From: Hordeum vulgare subsp. vulgare
Lineage: Eukaryota; Streptophyta; Magnoliopsida; Poales; Poaceae
Assembly (NCBI RefSeq): GCF_904849725.1
Contig: NC_058519.1
Span: 181,959,703-182,023,702 of the forward strand
Length of the DNA: 64,000 bases
Direction: 5' to 3'
Positions 46,746-56,279 of the stretch are shown here, in pieces. The notes below the pieces were generated by a model. That model was given only the letters and a program-made list of their open reading frames with translations. It did not search any database and was not told the DNA's origin. Numbering within the stretch: the first letter of the stretch is position 1; each line of letters opens with the position of its first letter. A program made the translations under genes and the position numbers.

Positions 46746-48311
46746 TGATACGTCTCCAACGTATCTATAATTTTTGATTGTTCCATGCTATGATATTATC
46801 TATTTTGGATGTTTTATATGCGTTAGTATGTTGTTTTATATTATTTTTGGGACCAACCCATTAATCTAGAGCCTAGTTCCAGTTTCTGTTTTTTTTCATG
46901 TTTTTGAGTATTACAGATAAGGAATATTAAACGGATTCCAAACGGAATAAAATCTCCGGAATTATTTTTCTTGGACGAGAAGGCATCTACCAGACTTGGA
47001 GAAGGGGCAGGAGACCTGCCGGGAGGCGACAAGCCTGCAGGGAGTGTCCTAGGGGGGCCTCCCCTGGATTGTGGGCCCCCCTACAGCTCTCCTAACCCTA
47101 ATCCTTGGCCTATAAATTCCCAAATATTCCCCCATTACTGAAGAGGGCCACAAAATACTTTTTCGCTGCCGGGAGCCTCTATTCTCGTGAGATCCAATCT
47201 GGGGGCCTTTTTCGATAATCTGTCGGAGAGGGAATTGATCAGGGAGGGTATCTACATCAACTCCATTTCCCCTCCGATGATGCGTGAGTAGTTCATCACA
47301 AACCTACGGGTCCATAGCTAGTAGCTAGATGGCTTCTTCTCTCTTTGTTCTTCAATACCATGTTCTCCATGATCATCATGGAGATCTATCGGATGTAATA
47401 CTCTTTTGTGGTGTGTTTGTCGAGATTCGATGAATTGTGGGTTTATGTTCAGATTATCTATGAATATTATTTGAATCTTCTCTGAATTCTTATATGCATG
47501 ATTTCATACCTTTGCTAGTCTCTTCGACTTATTAGTTTGGTTTGGCCAACTAGATTGGTAATTCTTGAAATGTGAGAAGTGCTTAGTTTTGGGTTCAATC
47601 TTGCGGTGTCCTCACCAAGTGACAAAGTAGGGGTAGCGAGGCAGGTATTGCATTGTTGCCATCAAGGATAAAAAATATGGGGTTTTCATCATATTGCTTG
47701 AGTTTATCCCTCTACATCATGCCATCTTACTTAATGCGCTAATATGTTCTTCATGAACTAAATACTTTAGATGCAGGCAGGAGTCGGTTGATGTGTGGAG
47801 TAATAGTAATAGATGCAGAATCATTTCGATCTACTTGACACTGGATATCATTGCCTTGGATATCTTCATAATTATTTGCTTTTCTATCAGTTGCTCGACA
47901 GTAATTTGTTCACCCACCGTATTATTTTCCATCATGAGAGAAGCCTGTAGTGAAACCTATGCCCCCAGGTCTATTTTCTATATTATCCTTTCAGATCTAT
48001 AAACCAAAAATACCAAAAATATATCATTGCCATTTATTTACTTTTGTTTTTTTACTTTTAGTTCTAGCAATCTTTTATCTATCTCTATCAGATCTCATCC
48101 TTGCCAATAACTCTGAAGGGATTGAAAACACCTTTTTAGCGTTGGTTGCAAGTGTTTGATTGTTTGTGTAGGTGCTAAGATTGGGGCCTTTCTTGTTCCT
48201 CCTACTGGATTGATACCTTGGTTCTCAACAAATCGAGCGAAATACTTATCTACTTCGCTGCATCACCCTTTCCTCTTCAAGGGAAAACCAACGCAAGCTC
48301 AAGAGGCTCCA
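46746..48311 (+). repeat. 3' LTR of element D
   Basis: Colinear with the 5' LTR to CAAGCTCAAGAGG, after which the last five bases differ (CTCCA against TAGCA). Confidence 0.88.
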
Positions 48312-48398
48312 GCTGACGAGCGAACCACCGGTCGCACCATCCCAGTCAGCTCACACCCCTCCCCCTCCCGGCAAGGTGGTCATGTCGGGGCTCCTTAG

Positions 48399-49416
48399 CC
48401 TGGATGTTGTCTCATCTTCCAGCTGGGACCCGGTAGGCTTCGTGGACTTCGGCTCCATCTTCACTGCTGGTGGATACGCCGAGCCTCTTTCATCTGGTCC
48501 CGGCGGCGTGAAGCAGGGTTTCTATTTGGTCCTCCCTTTGCCCTTTTTTCTCCTCCATCCAATCCATGAGAGCAGAGGGATAATAAGGGCATTACGGGTC
48601 ACTTATCTTTCTAGAAAGCAAAAGGTTGTAGGCTCTTGCTAAATTTTTACTAGTGGAATTGTAAGTTATTTCATCCATTTTGTAATAAAGAATGAATAAA
48701 ATGAGCGCCATTCATCTTTCTCGAGTAATGTCCTTCCGCCCTTCTATTTGTGTTGTGTTGTATGTATGTTCTTGCCGTACAGGATTCCTTGCCGGGTTGG
48801 TGCAGGACGCAAGTGTCGAAAGGGTAGCGAGCCTCCTGACAACAGACGAGCATCGTCCCCCGGCAAGGCCCCTTGTTGGGATCGGCGCGGTCCCTCCCAA
48901 GGCTTATAAGCGACAAGAGATGAGGGAAGGCTCGTCCCTACAAGAGTTCCTGCTGCGCGGAGAGTTCCATTGTACACAATCAAAAAGGAGCGTCAAGGAT
49001 TTCCTCAAGGAAAAGAACGGAACCGAGCTTAAGATAAGATAATTTAAACTTATCTCCTTAGGGTAGGTCCCCTTCAAGGTGCGATGGTTCGCCATCCTTG
49101 CTTTTCCGCTATCTCCTGTTTACCTAGAGGTCAAAAACACAGAGCAAAAAGATAGGCTCCATCCTATGGAAAGTGGGAAGACACGATAACAAGGATGATA
49201 AGTCCATCAAGCACTCTTAATAACTGGTAAACTAGGGTAGTGGTGACATCATAACACAAGTAAATGTGTAATGCATATGCAAATGATGATATGATGGAAT
49301 GCCTAGCTTTATTTATGCATAGGGTCTGCGCCTGGCTTTGTACAAAGGGTTACGTGCAACTATGACAAAGCTTGTACAAAAGGTGGTTGAGGAGGACTGG
49401 GCCCGACAACCGCGCC
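48399..49416 (-). other. B3 gene 3' flank and probable 3' end of gypsy element E
   Basis: 48399-48700 is likely host 3' flank (AATAAAGAATGAATAAAA at about 48685). 48700-49416 lies just beyond the stop of the E polyprotein on the minus strand and should contain its 3' untranslated region and perhaps LTR sequence. I found no clear PPT, LTR end or TSD, so the border is unknown. Confidence 0.35.
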
Positions 49417-49881
49417 TTACGTGTAGAACTTACGAAGATGATAAATGTTCCATGATTTAAGCACCTTGATGCCATCTTCGGTCTCCAGACGGACTGCGCC
49501 GGGTCTCGTGACTCGTACTACCCGGTAAGGGCCTTCCCACTTCAACATCAACTTGTTGGAATTCTTGGCAGACTGAACGTGCCTAAGGACTAGGTTGCCT
49601 TCCTCAAAGCTTCGGGCGTGGACCCTGCGGCTATGATAGCGGTGTAGGGCCTGCTCATAGCGTCCACCACACATATCAGCCCGGAGACAATCTTCCTCGA
49701 GGAACATGGCATCGTCATGCCGCTTTTGTTGTTGCTCCGCTTCATCGTAGGCAAGCACTCGAGGTGACCCGTATATGAGGTCCGTGGGGATAACTGCTTC
49801 TGCCCCATACACTAGGGAGAAAGGTGTGTTTCCGGTAGCTCGACTCGGTGTCGTTCCGAGGGACCAAAGAACCACCGGCAA
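49417..49881 (-). pseudogene. Integrase C-terminal region of E
   Basis: 155 codons read TPFSLVYGAEAVIPTDL, HARSFEEGNLVLRHV and KWEGPYRVVRV before a stop at 49417-49419: the GPY/F module typical of gypsy integrase C-termini. It is in the same frame as the integrase pieces to its right and is separated from them by stops. Confidence 0.88.
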
Positions 49882-49908
49882 CTCATCAATCCAGCGCTTG
49901 CCACATCT

Positions 49909-50208
49909 TCACAGTCTATCGAAAGTTCTTGTTCTAAGCCCTCGCAATACTTCAACATTCATCCTCTTGACTTGCCAGTTACTCCGTGTGTGTGCAACAG
50001 AGGCGAAGGAGACCTTGATCCCAAGGTTTTGAATGTACTGCATGAATATGCGGCTTGTGAATTGGGTGACGTTGTGAGTGATTACTCTGTTGGGTACTCC
50101 AAAGCGACACACCAGTCCTTTCATGAACTTGGTAGATGACTGCATGATCACCTTTCTCACTGGCTCCACCTCACGCCATTTGGTGAACTTGTCGATTGCT
50201 ACATACAA
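49909..50208 (-). pseudogene. Integrase catalytic core of E, active site lost
   Basis: The first catalytic Asp is present (AIDKFTKW). The second is His (ITHNVTQF, codon CAC at 50074-50076 on the minus strand), and the glutamate position reads Lys (NWQVKRMN). Two of the three DDE residues are therefore replaced, so this copy could not integrate even with the frame intact. Confidence 0.85.
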
Positions 50209-50292
50209 GAACTCGAAACCCCCGGCAGCACGAGGGAAGGGGCCGAGGATATTGAGCCCCCAGACCGAGAATGGCCAGGATAAAGGGATCGT

Positions 50293-50565
50293 CTAGAGGG
50301 CTTGCGCTAGCTGATGAATGTTCTTGGAATGGAACTGGTAGGCCTCACACTTGGTGACTAGATCAGTCGCATCTTGGAGGGCTGTGGGCCAATAGAAACC
50401 CTGCCGGAAAGCTTTCCCGGCAAAGGCCCTTGATCCTATGTGTGACCCACATACGCCTCCGTGAATCTCTGCCAAGAGCTTTAGTCCTTCCTCCCGGTAG
50501 ATGCACCTTAATTTCACACCATTGGGTCTCCTTCTGTACAGAGTGTCATCGACAAACTGGTACAT
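50293..50565 (-). pseudogene. Integrase zinc-binding domain of E
   Basis: Reads DDTLYRRRPNGVKLRC, IHGGVCGSHIGSRAF and TKCEAYQFHSK: the H-H-C-C region of gypsy integrase, with the second Cys of the CxxC pair replaced by Tyr (CEAY). Confidence 0.82.
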
Positions 50566-50649
50566 ACTAGACCGACGAGCTACTTTTTCGGCCTCTTCTT
50601 GCTCTTCGGGAAGTTCTCCTATATGAAGGAATGGGATAATGTGTTGTGC

Positions 50650-51000
50650 TCAAGCTGGAGCTTGTGGCTCGTCAGCAAGGATTAAATCCATCTCCTCATT
50701 CGTGGGAGCGCTTAACTCTACCGTGAGAACCTGTGGTTCCGTGGGAGGGAGCGGCTCACCTGGAAAAATGGAACCGCCTTCGGTAACTTCTCTACCAGGG
50801 GCTTCAGGAAGCTCCGCCGAGAAATGCTTACCGGAGTTCAGCTCTCTACTTTTTGTGGCTCGTTGAAGGGGATACATACGGTTGAGTGAGGTGAAGGAAA
50901 AAAACTCATGGTTCCATAGGAAGTTTGTGTGCATCACACTTTGACAGGTGATCGACAATGATGTTCTCTGCATGTGGCACATGTTCTGCCTGCAATTCAT
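50650..51000 (-). pseudogene. Linker between RNase H and integrase of E
   Basis: Same frame as the integrase pieces. Acidic and proline-rich (PGEPLPPTEPQVLTVEL), with no catalytic motif. It ends at a stop next to the integrase zinc domain. Confidence 0.5.
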
Positions 51001-51088
51001 TGAAGCGTTCCTCCAACTTTCTCACTTCCTCTATTTATGCCTCTATCAACGGGCTCTGATATTCTTTGTTGACCTGCTTCACAACGAG

Positions 51089-51682
51089 CTAAGAGACTCC
51101 CCTGATGATCAGCTTCTTGATTCCCAACTCCACCATGATTCTGAGTCCTACGAGGAGTCCTTCATATTTCGAAGTGTTGTAGGTAGCTTCCACCCGGGGA
51201 AAGTGCACTTGGACCATGTATTTGAGGTGCTCTCCTGTGGGGGCGATGAGGAGCACACCTGCCCCAGCACCCTGTAGTGAGAAGGCACCGTCAAAATACA
51301 TGACCCATTCCTTAGGTGCTTCCCTGCCGAGGAGAATTGTTTCTTGGACTTCTTCGTCTAGTGTGGACGTCCATTCAGCTATGAATTCTGCGAGCACTCT
51401 ACTTCGAATGGTGGAAGTGCTTTCGTACTTCAATCCAAAACTTGACAGCTCTAGCGCCCACTCGACTATCTCGCGAGTGGCTTCGGTGTTCCTTAGGATA
51501 CGTTGCAGTGGAAAACGGGTGACAACCGTGATCTCATGGGCTTGGAAGTAGTGGCGGAGCTTCCTTGAGGCCATGATGAGGCCGAAAATCATCTTTTGCA
51601 CTCCGGAGTACCTAGACCTAGCCCCATGTAGCAAGGAGCTGACAAAGTACACTGGCCGTTGTACCACCTTCTTCTTCACCAT
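51089..51682 (-). pseudogene. RT connection and RNase H of E
   Basis: Reads RPVYFVSSLLHGARSRYSG (RT-associated RNase H part) and then YFDGAFSLQGAGAGVLL and YEGLLVGLRI of a second RNase H-like domain. Two such domains fit the Tat branch. It is in a different frame from the integrase pieces, so a frameshift lies between 51000 and 51089. Confidence 0.85.
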
Positions 51683-51706
51683 CTCTCTGGTGCTCTATTT
51701 GCTAGC

Positions 51707-51942
51707 CTATTGGGGCTCTTCTGAGTCTGTGTTGGTAATTGCCGCGGATACCTTAACTTCATCCCCGACAACATCTATCGAGGTGGCTGCATCTTCATCT
51801 ACCTCCCGTTCCACCACCAGGGCTACACTAACCACTTGATTCGTTGCCGCCAAATATAGCAGCAACGACTCTTGTGGCTTGGAAGCGACCAAGGTGGGCG
51901 CGGAAGAAAGATATGTTTTCTGATCTTGCAGTGTTGCGTCCA
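51707..51942 (-). pseudogene. RT thumb region of E, left of solo LTR L2
   Basis: Reads DQKTYLSSAPTLVA and LLLYLAATNQVVSVALVVER. The frame joins codon-compatibly with the RT piece at 59644 once L2 and one TSD copy are removed. Confidence 0.85.
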
Positions 51943-52201
51943 TGTTAGGACTGGTATTTCTAGGATTTTAGTTTCCCTTCAAAATGGCCCTTGTGCATGC
52001 CAGCCCCAGGAATACTTTTAGCTGGTACACAATTCCTTGATACAAATGTCCATGCAAATTACAAATTTGAGGTACAAGACCAAGGTGGTCTATGGAGTAC
52101 ATAAAAAAGGTTTCTACTGGTTGATGGCGGAAGTGGTTCGGGGATCTCCAGCGTCTATGGGACTCCATTTCCCACAGGAACAACCGACTTGGATAATTCC
52201 T

Positions 52202-55200
52202 TGTAGCGACCCGGCTCAAAACGAGTCAAGCCTCCGTGTATCTGTGCCATCCCTGGATCAGTATGCTGGCACACACAGTACATCAATGTATATATCAAAG
52301 TGCAATCACATGTAAATAGCGTAAAACTGATATATATACCTTAAATATCTCAGTGGAAACAGTCAAGGGAGTGGAGTCCCAAATAACACCAACTGCAGGT
52401 TGAGTGTGGACCGTAACCCTGAATCGTACTCTTACTCGTCGAGGAAAATATCTGCAACATAAGACGTTGCAGCCTTGTAGGTCAGCATATTGAATAAGCC
52501 GGCAAGTCACAAAATAGAGGGGTAAAATATCATCTATAGTATATGCATATATGGCAGGTGGGGCTGCAAGTTTTTAGCGAAAAGCAAAGTTTTCTCCTAC
52601 ATCAAGAGAGGGGCTAAAAGCAAAACATTACTACGTAGTAGGTTGTTAATGAGATGGTTCCGCCAACCAATTCTCGTACCCGTGTTGTCAATAATACCCA
52701 CATCATTAATAATTTGTGTTGAGAATTCCAGATAACTTCAGTTCCTTTGGCTCAAGTTGTCCATGACCGTGGACACGGCTAATCGATTAGGTTTGAGTAC
52801 TCTGCAGAGTTTTGCACATGTTCCCCACAAGATTTGATCGCCTCCGTGTATGTCCTCGCACTTCAGGGTGTCTGAAGACCGGATGATCAAAACCTGGTCT
52901 TTCGACGGGTCCCTTTGAATCCCTGTCGGTGCCCATCCAAATCCTACCGTTCTTCTACATCTGCTGGCACCGCCTGTCTAGAGTCGCCGCGTTGTCCAAG
53001 CAAGCCAGAGCCCATAATGACTTGTGGCTGTGCAGGTAAGCCTTGGGTCTTGAAAATATCCGTCCGTCTCTTTGAGCCTGGGTGAAGCTTTTCGCAAGAT
53101 GTCATGGCACGTCTCCAGCATCCTGAGTCATCCACTGGTTTCTCCAGGGAGCCGATCAACCGTCCTTCACCCAGAGTTGCATTGCATCACGAGGTCTTGA
53201 AAAGTCTTGACTTAACCGGTCTTGGTTATTAAATTATTCTCGCACCACTCGTGATAAACCCTCAACCAGAATCCCGTCTACTCAAGCATAGCAATATGAA
53301 ATTTGTCGTCCCGGGCCAAGTAACTGGGTTGTTGGGTGCCTACCACATGATACTACAATATGTAACCATAATTTCCAAGTACCTACTCAGCATGCAATTG
53401 GGCATAGAATGGTAGAACTATGATGCATAAAACATAGGTGATACATGATCAAATGACTTGCCTGGTGAGGTTGATGAAGAAGAATTATCGTTCTTGAGAA
53501 ATAACTTGATAGACTATTCATCACTCTCTGATGAAATCTATATAACAAACATATCATTCACATAAGCACTCACACTAGCAATCAAAACAAAACAGAGAGC
53601 GAATAAGAATCCGAAAGAAACTTCAAATAAAACTAGGGAGTCTTCTACTACATCAAACCCTAAATAGTTTTTGTCTAACGGAAAATAAAAAAAATAGCAG
53701 AGAACCAAGATATAAATTTAACTAAGATAAAATAAAGTATTTTCTTTTTCATAAAACTATTTTGAAAGTATTTTCAATTGGGAGTTAAAACAGTAGAGAA
53801 ATCAATTGCGAGTTATTAGAGAACTAGAATTGATTTCTTGATAACAAATAAAAATAAAAATAAAAACTTCTTGAAAACCTTCTGTTAACTAATAGAAACA
53901 AAACATAAACTTTCTGAAATATAAAATAAATTAATTTAAAAACAACTAAAGAAAGAAAATTAGTCACAATCCTAAAAGAGGTGAAACAGAAATTGTTTCA
54001 CAATAAATAATGAGTTAAAATGCTCAAACAATTGTGAAATTTTTACCACTAATAAATAAGATCACTAGTGATCAGTAGCAAAACGAATTAATTAAAAATC
54101 TATTTTTAAACTCCTAGAATAAGCAACACAAGATTTAAACTAAATCTGATCTAATTCAAATTTGAAAATTTCAAACATATGTAAATAATATGTTTTTTGG
54201 AAACTACAGAAAAATTGTGATCTACTGGAACAAGTTTCAACTCCATTGGAGTTATGGATCAAAAGTTATGAGCAAAAGAAAATCTAAACTCTCTCTGTTT
54301 TGAATTAAAACAAAATAAACAGAAAAGTAACTAGTCAACGGGGGGGGGGGGGGTAGGTGTTAGCTCCTGGTTGGTTGGAAGGCCGTGCGCTGCGGTGCTA
54401 TCTAGCAAACAGCCGCTAAGTAACCAAAATCTCCCTGGCTAATATTAAATGAAGAAAACCGTTTGGTTTTTTTTGACTAAAACCGAAGGGGTACCTTCAG
54501 ATCTAATCTCACATGTTCAATTAAGATCCGACGGCTATGGGGGGTTAGGAGAGAAGGCTCACAGGGGGCAGCCGGGCTGGCTTCTTCTTCAGCGAGGCAC
54601 GGGTGGCGGTGGTCGGGGATGGCCCTCCGGCGGTCTCTGGCGGCATCTGGAGGGTCCAGGAGGTGGCGGAGCTCCTCCTCCTTCGTTCGGTGGTGGCGGA
54701 GAGGGGCTCAGGGCGATGGAGCTCAAGCTCCTGGAGCTCCTGGTGGCGGCCGAACTCCGGCGAGGGGAGGCGCGGTGGCGTGGGGTCGCGAGGCAGGGGG
54801 GCGGGGTCGAGGGGGGGCGGGGCTGCGGAGGGGCAGGGGCTTTATAGGGGAGAGGGGGCACTGTTGAGGGAAGGAGAGGGAGATCCGGGGAGAGAGAGAA
54901 TTTCGGCGAGGCTCCGGTGGACAAAGAAGGAAGGAGGGGTCGGGGAGGAAGGGGGTGACCGATCGGGTGGGGGCTTCGGGCGGTGGGGCCCAGGTGGAAG
55001 CGAGGGGGGGGGGGGCGGGTGCGGGCGGTCGGTTGACCGATTAGGAAAGGGGAGGGGATCGCGGGCTGGGGGGAGTGGGCCGGCAGTTAAATGCCGCCCG
55101 AGCGGTTTACAAAAGAAAGAAAATACCTTTCGAGATTTTGGTTTTTTGTAAAAACAGAAAGTAAGTAAAATTAAAAGGAAATAAATAAATAATAAATATA

Positions 55201-55723
55201 GGGGTATTATATACCAAAATTTTCAGAAATTTGTTTTCCTATTTGTTTATCATTTTTCCAAGACCAAAATAAATACTTTTTAAAAATGTTTTTTTTTCAC
55301 AAGAACCCCTAAGGCTTTATTTTCTTTTTGCAAATAATTTTTCTAAATAAAACTTTGGTTTTTCTTGGCTCAAATATTTTCAAAAATACCCCTGATTTGG
55401 GAGGGTCGTTTTCCTCCGCTCTTTCTTCCTTGCAAGAATTATTTTCGTGGTATTTCTCGGGGAAGAAAAATAGAAAAGCGAAAGAAAAAATTTGAAAGAA
55501 TTCAAATGCAAACTCCGTTCAAATTCTTTATAGTTGAAGAAGTCATGTCATCTTCTCTCATTGCTTTTGAATTTGAATTTACTAGAGAAGGGGAAAGTCA
55601 TTTTATTCCCTCTCATTCAAAAGTTTTGAAAATTTTTCAAATTTCACTCAAGCTCCAATCTCTCAAGCTAACAAACAAACAATCTAATAATTATTTTAAC
55701 ATTCCAAAATTTGGGATGTTACA
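52202..55723 (-). mobile_element. Solo LTR L1 nested in L2
   Basis: 3522 bp. On the minus strand TGTAACATCCCAAATTTTGG...CGGGTCGCTACA, with flanks TTCCT (52197-52201) and TTACT (55724-55728), a TSD with one mismatch. Architecture is as in N, L2 and L3: AT-rich start, GC-rich block (54530-55100), AT-rich centre, conserved box (52759-52790). A minus-strand TATAAA is at 54841-54846. GC-rich ORFs at 54449-55151 are not genes. Confidence 0.82.
54343..54355 (+). repeat. Poly-G tract in L1
   Basis: A run of about 13 G, with another G run near 55005-55016. It marks the edge of a strongly G-rich plus strand. Confidence 0.9.
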
Positions 55724-56035
55724 TTACTATATCTCACGCAGCTACGTCCTTCGGTGCATAGGTTCCGGGGCTATCGTGGGGGTCCTCCTTACCAAGCACG
55801 CAATCTGGCCAAGACAATAGCCAAGGACAAGCCAGGGAGTACTTTGAATGTACTCGCAAACATCAGGAAATCAGACATAAAAGAGCCGGTGGTTAATATG
55901 CACTTGAAATGATTCAAAGATATGTCGTTAGTCATAAACCAACTTCTTAAGTGTAAGCAGACAAATATTTCCAAGGACAAGAAAAGTAGTCCGATCGGGT
56001 GTCTCGAGCTACGCCTCAAAAGGATAAGATATAAA

Positions 56036-56279
56036 GCATGCCTTAGTCGGGTGTCTCAGTGACACCATATAAAGGGATTATAAGAAATAATAACAAGCAT
56101 GCCACAGTCGGGCGTCTGAGCGACACCATATAAAGGGCTTATAAGAAATAATGACAAGAATGCCACAGTCAAGCGTCTGAGAGACACCACCTAAAGGGCT
56201 TATAAGAAATAATAACAAGCATGCCACAGCCGGGCGTCTAAGTGACACCACATAAAGGTCTTATATGAAATAATAGCAA
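56036..56279 (-). repeat. Four tandem copies of a 61-bp unit in L2
   Basis: GCATGCC recurs at 56036, 56097, 56158 (as GAATGCC) and 56219. Each unit contains GTCTSAGYGACACCA, AAAGGGMTTATAAG and AAATAATAACAA. L1 and L3 lack the array at the corresponding place. Confidence 0.88.

Larger units (their letters stand above)
41447..48311 (+). mobile_element. Non-autonomous gypsy-type element D
   Basis: 5' LTR 41447-43028 (1582 bp) and 3' LTR 46746-48311 (1566 bp), both starting TGATACGTCTCCAACGTATC. PBS at 43040, PPT before 46746. Left flank GGCTT and right flank GCTGA are only partly alike, so the TSD is degraded or the 3' end has shifted. The 3717-bp internal region has one broken ORF and no pol. 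It shares leader, the GTTAAACAATAG segment and hairpins with C but has a different ORF. Confidence 0.88.
40780..48398 (+). pseudogene. B3-domain protein gene, disrupted by element D
   Basis: A probable start ATG at 40780 opens a Gly/Arg-rich N-terminus (MAGRRGRPPSC). The frame shifts between about 40930 and 40975, then a B3 DNA-binding domain follows: FVVRLCDPTRG, LPRPSGRVMEV, an in-frame TAG at 41106-41108, LWLRV-like sequence, then FLRHGWKTFACAHNFMAGHVLLFKL and the acidic tail (SSSDAEISSSRDSDKEDS). B3 domains are plant-specific transcription-factor folds. Element D enters at 41447. Beyond it, 48317-48398 is open in the frame that would continue the protein and ends in TAG at 48396-48398. 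The gene thus carries a frameshift, a nonsense codon and a 6.9-kb insertion, and its upstream region was displaced by element C. Confidence 0.72.

Noticed and set aside
54449..55151. Overlapping long GC-rich ORFs on both strands in L1
   Set aside because: They lie in the G-rich block of an LTR, are open in several frames at once because AT-rich stop codons are rare, and have low-complexity Gly/Arg/Ser or Pro/Ser composition.
56036..56279. CRISPR-like direct repeats
   Set aside because: The 61-bp units are contiguous and have no unique spacers, and the context is a plant retrotransposon LTR.
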